NCBI RefSeq assembly: GCF_018596315.1
Contig: NZ_JAHEAG010000003.1
Span: forward strand, 310,001 to 374,000
Length of the DNA: 64,000 nucleotides
Reading direction: 5' to 3'
Source of the DNA: Bradyrhizobium sp. SRL28
Lineage (GTDB): Bacteria > Pseudomonadota > Alphaproteobacteria > Rhizobiales > Xanthobacteraceae
The stretch's first letter is position 1; every line of letters starts with the position of its first letter. The notes below the pieces were generated by a model. That model worked only from the letters and a program-made list of their open reading frames with translations. It made no database searches and had not been told where the DNA came from. A program made the position numbers and the translations under genes. Below, in pieces: positions 43,641 to 51,865 of the stretch.

Positions 43641-44540
43641 TCACCCAGTGCTTTGATTGGTCATGCGGTCGTAGACACGGAACAGGGCCTGATTGCCGTT
43701 CGTGCCTTCGCCGTGCGCCCGCGCGTCGACATATTGGCTGGTGACGAGTGCGGTTCCGGGCAATGGCACGTTCAGGGCTTGCGCATGCTCCTGCACCAGC
43801 CTGAGGTCCTTGAGCATCAAGTCGATCCGAAAGCCGGCGCCGACGTCGCCTCCGATCATTGCCGGACCGAGCTTGTCCAGCATCCAGGACGAGGCCGAGC
43901 CGCCCAACAGGACGCGGCGAAGCAAATCCAGGTCGACGCCGGAGGCGCGGCCCAAAGCGAGCGCTTCACAAATCGCCTGGATGTTGATGCCGCAAATCAG
44001 TTGATTGCAGAGCTTGACCGTTTGTCCGGCGCCGGAAGCGCCAACATGGGTGATGGTGGTGCCCATGGCCCTGAAGAAAGGTTCAGCCTTGCCGAAGGCT
44101 TCCGCTTCGCCGCCGGCCATGATCGACAGCGCCGCATTCTTGGCGCCGAGAGGGCCGCCGGACACGGGCGCATCGATGAAACTGACGCCCGCGCGTTGCA
44201 GATCCGCATGGATGCGGCGGACCGCGACTGGCGAGATCGTGCTCATATCCACGACGAGTTTGCCGGGAGGTGGAGCTTTCAGCAGACCGTCCTCGCCATA
44301 GACCACCGCCTCGACATGGGGCGTGTCGGGCAGCATCGTGATGACGATGTCGGCGTCGCGCGCGGCATCTGCCGCATGTTGCGCACGGGCCGCGCCGTCC
44401 TTGGCGACGTCTGCGACGGCGGCCTCGTTGAGGTCGAAGGCACGAACCGCGTGACCTGCCTTCAGGAGGTTGCGGACCATTTCCCGGCCCATCGTTCCGA
44501 TGCCGATGAAGCCGACGCTTCCCTTGCCGTCCCGTCCCAT
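43641..44540 (-). CDS. 3-hydroxyisobutyrate dehydrogenase-like NAD(P) oxidoreductase
   Basis: A 299-residue beta-hydroxyacid dehydrogenase. It has the N-terminal Rossmann motif GFIGIGTMG, substrate-binding DAPVSGGPLGAKN (the family signature) and catalytic Lys in GAGQTVKLCNQ. Likely substrates are tartronate semialdehyde, 3-hydroxyisobutyrate or a related hydroxy acid; tartronate semialdehyde would fit a sugar-acid pathway. The ATG at 44540 gives the standard length. It is the second gene after the GntR regulator. Confidence 0.92.
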   Translation of the reverse strand: MGRDGKGSVGFIGIGTMGREMVRNLLKAGHAVRAFDLNEAAVADVAKDGAARAQHAADAARDADIVITMLPDTPHVEAVVYGEDGLLKAPPPGKLVVDMSTISPVAVRRIHADLQRAGVSFIDAPVSGGPLGAKNAALSIMAGGEAEAFGKAEPFFRAMGTTITHVGASGAGQTVKLCNQLICGINIQAICEALALGRASGVDLDLLRRVLLGGSASSWMLDKLGPAMIGGDVGAGFRIDLMLKDLRLVQEHAQALNVPLPGTALVTSQYVDARAHGEGTNGNQALFRVYDRMTNQSTG

Positions 44541-44580
44541 CTGTTCGCTCTCGTCTTCTTGTTGTTCGATTGCGTTGCAG

Positions 44581-45321
44581 TCAGCGCGACGCCTTTCGGC
44601 CGTCGGTCTCGCCGACCAGCGCACGCCTGCGGTATTCATCGCCGATCGCGAAGTGCTTTCGCAGCGTCGCGTCCGCTCGTTCCGGATCACGTGCGATAAC
44701 GGCCTCGAAGATGCGCCTGTGGTCGTCGACCAGATACGTCTTCACCGAAGGAAACGACTGCACAAGCTCGCGGCGGCTGCGATGCGAATGCGTCAGGAGA
44801 CCCGCCAACGAATTGTGAAGGACGGTCAGCGTTTCCGAATGTGAGGCGAGCACGATCGTGCGGTGAAATTCGAAGTCGGCCATGCCGCCCGCATCGGCCT
44901 CGTCGATCGTCGCTTCGATTTGCGCGAGCGCGCGCTGCAAGCGTTCGAAATCGGCAATGCCGGCGCGCGCGCAAGCGAGTCTGATCGCCTGGCATTCGAT
45001 CGCGACCCGCGCCTGCATCACGTCGTCGAGCATGTCCGCCTGCTGGGCGAGCGCGAACGTGAAGAAGTCATTGAGGACCGAGACGTCCGGCCGCGTTACC
45101 ACCGTGCCGATGCGGTCGCGTATTTCGACGATGCCGAGCACGGTCAGCGCGCGCAACGCTTCGCGGACGATCGGTCGGCTGACACCAAGCTGGCTTGCGA
45201 GTTCGCGTTCGGAGACCAGGCGGTCGCCGGGCTTGAGCGACCCTGCGAGCAGGCGCTCCCGCAAGAAGGCGAAAACCTTCTCGAATCCCTTGTCGCTCTC
45301 GACGGGCCGCGTGAGTTCCAT
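44581..45321 (-). CDS. GntR/FadR-family transcriptional regulator
   Basis: A 246-residue regulator with an N-terminal winged helix (LKPGDRLVSERELASQLGVS, then RPIVREALRAL) and an all-helical FCD effector domain containing the metal-site pattern DFEFHRTIV. The ATG at 45321 is preferred; upstream frame codons cross the operator. As first gene of the operon, with a TGGT-N3-ACCA site directly upstream, it should repress its own operon until a carboxylate or sugar-acid ligand binds. Confidence 0.94.
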   Translation of the reverse strand: MELTRPVESDKGFEKVFAFLRERLLAGSLKPGDRLVSERELASQLGVSRPIVREALRALTVLGIVEIRDRIGTVVTRPDVSVLNDFFTFALAQQADMLDDVMQARVAIECQAIRLACARAGIADFERLQRALAQIEATIDEADAGGMADFEFHRTIVLASHSETLTVLHNSLAGLLTHSHRSRRELVQSFPSVKTYLVDDHRRIFEAVIARDPERADATLRKHFAIGDEYRRRALVGETDGRKASR

Positions 45322-45338
45322 CCCTTGGGTCCTATTGA

Positions 45339-45357
45339 TCTGACCTTGGTCAGACCA
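45339..45357 (-). promoter_or_regulatory. FadR-type operator before the GntR operon
   Basis: TGGTCAGACCA (45347-45357) is a perfect TGGT-N3-ACCA FadR-subfamily half-site pair. It overlaps a second palindrome TCTGACC-TT-GGTCAGA (45339-45354). The sites end 18 bases before the GntR ATG. Assignment to that protein follows from family knowledge and position. Confidence 0.7.
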
Positions 45358-45532
45358 GTAGGATGACCAGACCCTGGGCGTCAAGTCTTTTAGTGGCGCA
45401 GCGGTAAGGCCTGCGCCTGAGAAGAAAGCAGCGCGGTCAGAACGGTCAAGGTTGGACGCTCAGCCTTTGAGCGCGGTGACCACGACCTCAATCAGTGCTG
45501 GTTTTGCGGGGCCTGCTCAATTTGGATACAAG

Positions 45533-45891
45533 ATGACCGTTCCGCGCAGGACGGGAGGGGTCGCTATCTTTTTGAAGGATTCGTAGCCGATCCGTTTGCC
45601 CGTTCGGTGGTCGATCCGGACGGTGGCAACATTGAGCTCACGGGCGCCGAGTTTGATCTGCTCCTGACCTTTCTCGCTCGTCCCGGCCGCGTGCTCTCAC
45701 GAGACCAATTGCTCGATCTGACGCGGGGGCGCGATGAAGACGTCCTGGACCGCTCGATTGATGTGCTGGTCAGCCGCCTACGACGCAAACTTGCAGTCGG
45801 CGGCACAGCACAAATATTCAAGACTGTCCGTAATGGCGGCTACCAGTTTGCCGCCAAGGTTACTCATTTGGATGAACGGATGAGTTATTGA
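45533..45891 (+). pseudogene. OmpR-type response-regulator remnant (DNA-binding domain only, frameshifted)
   Basis: From 45607 the frame encodes a good OmpR winged helix: LTGAEFDLLLTFLARPGRVLSRDQLLDL, SIDVLVSRLRRKL, then VRNGGYQFAA. The preceding part of the domain, RYLFEGFVADPFA (about 45563-45601), is in another frame, so a base was lost near 45601. The receiver domain that should precede it is missing. It resembles the intact regulator at 47807, so it may be a decayed paralogue. A shortened protein from the GTG at 45607 is conceivable but has no good ribosome site. Confidence 0.7.
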
Positions 45892-46048
45892 TTTTTCTCG
45901 CCGTGATGGGTGTTTCCGTCTCGTTTTGTTCACGATCATTTCACCCATTTCGTGACGATTTAGTTGCGGCGTTTCTCGGCGAGAACGATGCTCGCTGCAA
46001 CAGCAGGGCACCGAGGTCGCGCTGAAGCCGACACCCGAGGCAATTCAG

Positions 46049-46864
46049 ATGTTCAACCGGTCGCGCAAGGAGAAGCGGACTCTTTCACGTGACCCGTTGA
46101 AGAAATGCCCTGGTGAAGCTGTGTATCCACGTTGGATCAGCCGGATCGGCGCTCCGCTCATTGCTTTTGTTTTGACCGTCGTGCCGTTGGTTTCGACCGT
46201 GCACGCCGTTGAGGATGCTCGCAAGGTGAGCGTAGTGTCCTTCGGACTTTTCGGTGATCAAGGCGTGTTTAGAAGGGAGGCGACCGGCGCAGCACGGGTC
46301 GTAGCGGGCCGTTTCGGAGGCGACCCGATCAACGTGCAATACAATTCGAAGAAAGGCGGAGGTGCAACGATCGAAGGCCTGGCCATGTCCTTGCAAGCGT
46401 CGGCCAACGCGATGGACGCCAACAACGACATTCTGTTTTTGATTCTCACCTCGCACGGCTCCCGCGCCGGCCTTGCGGTCAAAGCGGGGCGGCTTACGCA
46501 AACGCTCACGCCGTCTAATCTCGCCTACATGCTGGCGCGGACCGGCATGCGATACAAGGTAGTGGTCATTTCAGCCTGCTATTCCGGGGTCTTTATTCCT
46601 CGGCTCGCGAACCCCGATACGCTGGTAATCACCGCGGCCGACGCCGACCATCCATCGTTCGGCTGCCGGGACAAAGCCAAATGGACCTATTTCGGCAACG
46701 CCTTTTTTAATGTAGCACTCCGGCAAGCTGGAAGCCTAAAGGACGCCTTTGTTGTTGCGCGCTCGCTCGTCAAAAAGCGAGAAGTGCGCGAGCGCTTCGA
46801 GCCATCGAATCCCCTCATGGCAGGCGGCGAAAACGTGCAGCCGTTGCTCATTTCGCGTCCTTGA
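46049..46864 (+). CDS. Peptidase C13 (legumain-like) family protein
   Basis: A 271-residue clan CD cysteine peptidase homologue. A hydrophobic segment at about 33-52 (PLIAFVLTVVPLVSTVHA) could be a signal or anchor placing the domain in the periplasm. The catalytic pair is visible as H136 in LTSHGS and C177 in ISACYSG, the legumain/caspase arrangement. GAGG precedes the ATG by 8 bases. The bacterial C13 proteins have poorly known roles; relatives include legumain and the GPI-transamidase subunit. It lies between a response-regulator remnant and a two-component pair. Confidence 0.82.
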   Translation: MFNRSRKEKRTLSRDPLKKCPGEAVYPRWISRIGAPLIAFVLTVVPLVSTVHAVEDARKVSVVSFGLFGDQGVFRREATGAARVVAGRFGGDPINVQYNSKKGGGATIEGLAMSLQASANAMDANNDILFLILTSHGSRAGLAVKAGRLTQTLTPSNLAYMLARTGMRYKVVVISACYSGVFIPRLANPDTLVITAADADHPSFGCRDKAKWTYFGNAFFNVALRQAGSLKDAFVVARSLVKKREVRERFEPSNPLMAGGENVQPLLISRP

Positions 46865-46935
46865 GCGACCGGCCGACTTCCGACCGACGCCTGCGTGCCG
46901 AAAACCGCGTCCGTATTGAAAACCTCATGATACAT

Positions 46936-47286
46936 TCAGTTTGTTTGCCTTAATCGGAATGAAACCGCGCCCCCCATATTTTGATTTGACGAAGTAAAGT
47001 CGGGCACTCTGCACACGAACTTAAGATTTTGCTCGGGCATCAAACACTCTTCCTCCGTCACGAGGCGTGAAATAGCCGTGGGACCGCCACTGTTCGGCAA
47101 GTCAAGGGGCGTGACCGAGGCCGAGGTATTCCGCAACACCAGAACAAGCAGCCAACTTATCCGCACCGCGGCTCTGCGAAGAAACAGTCCATTCGGTGTG
47201 GTGTGGCCTTCATCATCCTCGACTGATGAGCCTCTCGCGATTTCCGGAACGGCCTCGTGGGAAACGGCGTGCATCGCATCGCACAT
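46936..47286 (-). CDS. Small hypothetical protein
   Basis: A frame of 116 codons starting at the ATG at 47286, preceded by AGGAG at 7 bases. I do not recognise the product. It has an acidic N-terminal third, one hydrophobic stretch ISWLLVLVL (about 44-52), and a polar C-terminus with FVCRVPDF. The promoter side holds a pair of TGTCGC repeats in 10-base phase, as does the spacer before the divergent response-regulator gene, hinting at shared control. The ribosome site is the main support. Confidence 0.4.
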   Translation of the reverse strand: MCDAMHAVSHEAVPEIARGSSVEDDEGHTTPNGLFLRRAAVRISWLLVLVLRNTSASVTPLDLPNSGGPTAISRLVTEEECLMPEQNLKFVCRVPDFTSSNQNMGGAVSFRLRQTN

Positions 47287-47363
47287 GTAACGCTCCTGGT
47301 TTGTTGAGCGTGCGCACGATGGGGTCCGGATGTCGCAGAACTTTGCCGACCGCTGCCGGGAAT

Positions 47364-47408
47364 TGTCGCGATCTGTCGCAGGAATACTGCATTGCATAGT
47401 TCGCGACA
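47364..47408. promoter_or_regulatory. TGTCGC direct repeat, probable OmpR-type site (distal)
   Basis: TGTCGC occurs at 47364-47369 and 47374-47379 (10-base period), and the reverse form GCGACA at 47403-47408. OmpR-family regulators bind tandem repeats of 10-11 base period. The site is about 80-120 bases upstream of the small gene starting at 47286. Confidence 0.5.
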
Positions 47409-47517
47409 GTTGAAGCGGTCTTCGGTGATGGCCGCCGTTCCCGTCATTCGCTATTCAATGACCTTGCTCTCAATGCGGCTTTTCAACTTGCATCAAGCCT
47501 GAGCAGACATACGGATC

Positions 47518-47566
47518 TGCGACAATTTGCGACAAAGACGGCTCACCGGGACAACGTTCTGCGACA
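47518..47566. promoter_or_regulatory. TGCGACA direct repeat, probable OmpR-type site (proximal)
   Basis: TGCGACA occurs at 47518-47524, 47528-47534 (10-base period) and 47560-47566. It is the same motif as the distal repeat in reverse orientation. The cluster lies about 240-290 bases before the response-regulator ATG at 47807 and suggests autoregulation. The rest of the 409-base spacer (47398-47806) has no gene that I can support. Confidence 0.5.
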
Positions 47567-47806
47567 GCTTATGCCTAGGCTGTTTCAGCCAGATCGGGGA
47601 ATCATGCACATGAGGCCGGTTCCCGCTCGGATCGGCCGGCATCGGAATCGGGATCCTGCGATCCCGATCCGATGCCGCGACGCCGTCAGTGAAGCCTGCC
47701 ACAAGCATTTGATTTCGGTCGATCATGCGCGGCCGATACATTCTGTTACACTTTTCCTATGGGTTGAGTGCAGGACTTCAGTATGATCCGGGACGGAGCA
47801 AACTAG

Positions 47807-48526
47807 ATGGACTCGGCACCTCACATCGCCATAGTGGACGATCATCGCGATATTCGCGATCTGGTCGGCAAGTACTTGATGCAGCATGGCTACCGCATCA
47901 GCCTTGCGGAGAGTGCTGTTGCACTGCGCCGTTTGCTGGAACGAAGTGCTCTGGACCTGGTGGTTCTTGACGTCATGATGCCGGGCGAGGACGGATTGTC
48001 CGTCTGCCGTCATCTGCGCAGCACCACGGACCTTCCCGTTATCCTGTTGACTGCCATGGCGGAGGAGACCGATCGAATCGTCGGCCTGGAGGTAGGTGCC
48101 GATGACTACGTAAGCAAGCCGTTCAATCCCCGCGAACTTCTCGCCCGTATCAAGGCGGTGCTTCGACGAGTCCAAAGCCTGCCGCCGCAAAAGGGCCGGC
48201 TCGCGACCAAGGTCGTGCGCTTCGATCGGTGGACCTTCGAGGTCAGCCGGCGCGAGTTGGTAGGAAACGACGGCGTCGCGGTGCCGCTCAGCACGGCGGA
48301 GTTCCGCCTCTTGTGCGCATTTCTCGATCATCCGGGTCTGGTACTCAGCCGCAATCAGCTCCTTGACCTGACAGTCGGCCGAGATGCCGATCCATTCGAC
48401 AGGAGCATTGATAATCAAGTCAGCCGCCTGCGGAAGAAGATCGAGGCTGATCCGAAAGTACCAGCATTGATCAAGACCCACTGGGGCGGTGGATATAGCC
48501 TCGCCGCACAGGTCGAGCAGCCGTGA
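47807..48526 (+). CDS. OmpR-family response regulator
   Basis: A 239-residue regulator. The receiver domain (about 7-118) has acidic residues D11/D12, phospho-acceptor D55 in VVLDVMMPG, T82 and K104 in SKPFNP. The winged-helix output domain (about 135-235) carries LSRNQLLDLTVGRDADPFDRSIDNQ and the terminal THWGGGYSL. GGAG sits 8 bases before the ATG. Its stop overlaps the kinase ATG by one base, so the two form a cognate pair. Confidence 0.95.
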   Translation: MDSAPHIAIVDDHRDIRDLVGKYLMQHGYRISLAESAVALRRLLERSALDLVVLDVMMPGEDGLSVCRHLRSTTDLPVILLTAMAEETDRIVGLEVGADDYVSKPFNPRELLARIKAVLRRVQSLPPQKGRLATKVVRFDRWTFEVSRRELVGNDGVAVPLSTAEFRLLCAFLDHPGLVLSRNQLLDLTVGRDADPFDRSIDNQVSRLRKKIEADPKVPALIKTHWGGGYSLAAQVEQP

Positions 48527-50031
48527 TGAGCTTATGGAAGCGTAGTCTTGCGGCCCGTTTCATCTGTTTCACACTGCTGTCTTTAATGCTGTCACAGGCA
48601 GTCGTGTTCTTCATTTCGTGGGATGAGCACGGGCAGGCAATTCGGAAGACCGCCAAGGGCGAGATATTCAGCCGGTGCGCTTCGCTCGCCCGGGTATTGG
48701 AGGCGACGCCTCCGGCGCTTCAAACCGATATCCTTAACGCCAGTAACACCAGTGCGGCGAGATATTGGATATCGACCGACGGTCTGAAGGATGCCTCCGC
48801 GTGGCGAGAGGAGGCATGGGAGCGTTTGGCTCAGCCATTGCCGCGTGTGTCCTTTCCCGGCCATACCGTGCCGGCCGAAGCGAGACCGGATTTCGCCCGA
48901 AATGGTGCCCGCAATGGCAGCGCCCCCTCCTCGCAATGGATCGATTTGAAGCCGGAAGCTTGGCCGCTGTCTCGACCAGCGAAATTTCTTTATCTCGATG
49001 ACGCCACCGGCATGGGGTTGGCCGTTCGGTTGGCGAACGGTGCATGGCTGAACACTGCATTTGCCAAACCCGCGCAGGACGGCTTTTGGACTTCCCAATC
49101 TACCGTTGCGCTCGGCCTCTCGGCGTTGTTGTTGTCGATCATCGCCGTATTTGCCGCTCGAGGCATCGCGCAACCATTGCGCCGCCTGGCCGTAGCGGCC
49201 GAAGCCCTCGGCCGTGGCCAGGAGATCGTACCTCTGCCGGAAACCGGCCCCGACGATATCCGACGTACGGCCGAGGCATTCAATCGCATGCAGGCACGCC
49301 TGCACCGTTTCGTCGACGACCGCACCAGAATGCTGGCCGCCATCGGCCATGATCTGCGCACACCTCTGACCTCGCTCCGCTTGCGAGCAGAATTCGTGTC
49401 CGACGAGGACGTCCGCGAGAAAATGCTCTCCACAATTACCGAGATCCAGACGATGACGGAGGCGACTCTCGCATTCGCTCGCGAAGACGCAAGCGCAGAA
49501 AACACGCGGACCGTGGACCTCTCAGCTCTCGTGGAGAGTCTGTGCGACGATCTCGCCGAACTCGGTTATGACGTCTCTTTCTCCGAGGGACAAAAGATCA
49601 GCTACAGCTGCCGACCGGACGCACTCCGCCGCGCATGCCGCAACCTCGTCGAAAATGCCATTCGTTATGGCGAGCGGGCGCGCGTCAGCGTGGAGAGACG
49701 AGCAGATAGTATCGAAATCATCGTCTCCGACGATGGACCCGGGATACCCGATTCCGCCAAGGAGCAGGTTTTCACGCCGTTCTTCCGCATGGAGAGTTCG
49801 CGGAATCGCGAAACTGGCGGCGTAGGTCTCGGCCTTTCCATTGCCCGGACCATTGTCCGCCGCCATGGCGGAGATATCATCTTGATTAACAAGGAGAAGG
49901 GATTACACGCGGCCATTAGCCTGCCACCGCTGGATGGTGGGCCTCCTCTCGTCTGTCGCGGGGTCTCGGTCGCAGGAGCGACGGACAATATCAAGGCTCT
50001 TGAACCGGCAGCCCGAAGCGCTTCTGCTTGA
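48526..50031 (+). CDS. Sensor histidine kinase (EnvZ-like)
   Basis: A membrane kinase of about 501 residues. TM1 is at about 10-31, a periplasmic domain of about 160 residues follows, and TM2 is at about 192-212. Then comes a HAMP region ending near 265. The phospho-acceptor His is in AAIGHDLRTP (about 275), the N-box in LVENAIRYG, and the G-boxes in DDGPGIP and GGVGLGLSI. All catalytic elements are intact. The periplasmic domain is not one I recognise, so the signal is unknown. The overlap with the response-regulator stop supports coupled synthesis. Confidence 0.95.
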   Translation: MSLWKRSLAARFICFTLLSLMLSQAVVFFISWDEHGQAIRKTAKGEIFSRCASLARVLEATPPALQTDILNASNTSAARYWISTDGLKDASAWREEAWERLAQPLPRVSFPGHTVPAEARPDFARNGARNGSAPSSQWIDLKPEAWPLSRPAKFLYLDDATGMGLAVRLANGAWLNTAFAKPAQDGFWTSQSTVALGLSALLLSIIAVFAARGIAQPLRRLAVAAEALGRGQEIVPLPETGPDDIRRTAEAFNRMQARLHRFVDDRTRMLAAIGHDLRTPLTSLRLRAEFVSDEDVREKMLSTITEIQTMTEATLAFAREDASAENTRTVDLSALVESLCDDLAELGYDVSFSEGQKISYSCRPDALRRACRNLVENAIRYGERARVSVERRADSIEIIVSDDGPGIPDSAKEQVFTPFFRMESSRNRETGGVGLGLSIARTIVRRHGGDIILINKEKGLHAAISLPPLDGGPPLVCRGVSVAGATDNIKALEPAARSASA

Positions 50032-50158
50032 GCTTACCATCAAGATGATGTTGTTCTTTAATCACGCTGTTTGGAGCGACCGGTATCAAGTTATTCACTC
50101 GCAGCAGTGATCGCGGAGATTCCGGCTTGTTGACATGCTATCCGAACCCGGTCCCCCG

Positions 50159-50464
50159 TTACTCACTAGGCGAGCCACGCTGGCGCGATTCATCCTGGTT
50201 GCCCGACGCGTCGCTGCCACCGCCCCCGAAGCCGAGCACTTCGACGATGATGATGGATGGCTGCTCGGACCTGCGCGATTGCGTGACGTCCCTCACGGCA
50301 TCGCTAGCCGCCTTCTGACTCGACTCGGTGCCCTCCAGCTTGATGGCAGACACGGCATTTTCCTTCGCCGGCAAACCTTTGACTTCTCCCGAGACCTGGA
50401 AATTATTCGCATTCAGCACATAGAGAGCCGCAAGATTGAATTTGCCGCTGACGCGGGTCGACAT
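50159..50464 (-). pseudogene. Filamentous haemagglutinin-type exoprotein, C-terminal remnant
   Basis: The frame reads VSGKFNLAALYVLNANNFQVSGEVKGLP, shown here in two blocks: NLAALYVLNANNFQVSG and EVKGLP. It ends with PSIIIVEVLGFGGGG. From memory this matches the last 90 or so residues of very large DUF3739/FHA-like secreted proteins. Nothing of the thousands of upstream residues or of a TpsB transporter remains, and the reading runs into the stop of the binding-protein gene at 50557. It is a leftover from a deletion. The region 50032-50556 otherwise has no gene. Confidence 0.55.
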
Positions 50465-50556
50465 CGCTTGGCGGCGTCTTCCGGAATCGGCCGGAGCGTC
50501 GCGGCCAATTCATTGATCCAACTCCGGGAAAGATGCCCCGTTCGTTCGATCGCCAG

Positions 50557-51846
50557 CTAGCCGCCGCACTTTGGCAGAAGATTGGACACGGCTCCAACCA
50601 GCTCCGGCATGACCTGCTCCGCCGTACGCTTGCCCGTCACCAGGCTCTCTATCTGGTGCTTGATCACCTCGATAATTTTCAGCGAATTATCACCTGGAAA
50701 GGACGCCCATTCCGTCAGCAATGGTAGTTGCTGGATACTGGTCAAGTGGTTGGGGCTCCTTGCATAGAACGCGCCGAGCAGGTCCGGCGTCTTCACGGCG
50801 ATCTCGTTGCCGGGCATATAGCCGGTGGAATTGACCATCGCGGTCTGGCCGACCGGCCCGGTGGTGAACTTTATGTATTTCCAGGCGGCCTTCTGGCGTT
50901 CGGCGTCCTTTGCGAAAACCATAGCGACGTTTCCGCCGGCGGGAAGGCGCCCGTCGGCGACGGCGAGCGGGAAGGCGACGGTTTTGAACTGGAACCGACC
51001 GCCGATCTGCCGCTCGGCCGCGGCCACATAGGATGTGGAATCCGCTGATATCGCGATGCTGCCGGCGACGAACGATTGCCGGGCCTGACCAAGCCCGAGA
51101 TTCGGCATGCCCGATCTGCCGAAAGCTTCGAGCGTCTTCAACGCCCACATGCCGTTTGCATCGTCGAAGGCGATGCTGCACCCGTCAGCTTTTAGAACAC
51201 GGCCGCCTTTGCTCGTCACCAGCGACTGGAACAGCCAGTTGCCGGTTTGCTCCCACTGATAATAGAAGCCGGTAACCGCGGTGCCCGCTTTCGCCTCGAT
51301 GGTCTTGCCCAGAGCCAGAAGCTCCGGCCAGGTCTTTGGAAGCGCTGACACATCGGTGCCAGCCTTTGCGAGCAGATCAGCATTCACATAAAGCACAGGC
51401 GTCGAGGTAGCGAACGGCAGGCCGTAGAGCTTGCCCTTGTATCTTCCGAGTTCCGCGAGCGTCGGGTAATAGCCAAGTTGGGCAAGCCCACCATCTGCCG
51501 CCGCGAATTCATCCAGCGGCGCGCCCAATCCCCGATCCACGAACAGGCCAATCTGGTTGATCCCGTTGAAAGCCACATCCGGCAGGCGACCGGTGATCTG
51601 GTCACGCAGGATCTGCTGCGCGGCCTCCTCGTAGCTCGCTACGGGATTGCGGAATTTCACCTTGATGTCGGGGTGCGCCTCGGTGAAGCGCCTGGCCAAT
51701 TCCTGATGCAGCGCATTAAAGGTACCGGGTGTGGTGTAGAGCACGTCGAGCGTGACCTCGGCCCGCGTAGAAGTCGCGCCGACGGTCATGAGGGCAACGG
51801 CCCCGGCAAGCACTGGACCAAGCTTGGTTACGAATAGATCAATCAT
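50557..51846 (-). CDS. Periplasmic solute-binding protein, family 1 (UgpB-like)
   Basis: A 429-residue receptor with a signal peptide (about 1-29, ending TRA) and the family-1 pattern RFTEAHPDIKVKF, LPDVAFNGINQIG, KTWPELLALGKTI and FPLAVADG-RLPAGGNVAMV. Related receptors bind glycerol-3-phosphate, its diesters, or oligosaccharides. It closes the 11-gene operon, 19 bases after permease 2. With two phosphatase-superfamily enzymes upstream, an organophosphorus ligand is likely. Confidence 0.94.
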   Translation of the reverse strand: MIDLFVTKLGPVLAGAVALMTVGATSTRAEVTLDVLYTTPGTFNALHQELARRFTEAHPDIKVKFRNPVASYEEAAQQILRDQITGRLPDVAFNGINQIGLFVDRGLGAPLDEFAAADGGLAQLGYYPTLAELGRYKGKLYGLPFATSTPVLYVNADLLAKAGTDVSALPKTWPELLALGKTIEAKAGTAVTGFYYQWEQTGNWLFQSLVTSKGGRVLKADGCSIAFDDANGMWALKTLEAFGRSGMPNLGLGQARQSFVAGSIAISADSTSYVAAAERQIGGRFQFKTVAFPLAVADGRLPAGGNVAMVFAKDAERQKAAWKYIKFTTGPVGQTAMVNSTGYMPGNEIAVKTPDLLGAFYARSPNHLTSIQQLPLLTEWASFPGDNSLKIIEVIKHQIESLVTGKRTAEQVMPELVGAVSNLLPKCGG

Positions 51847-51865
51847 GGACGGTCTCCATTTTGGA

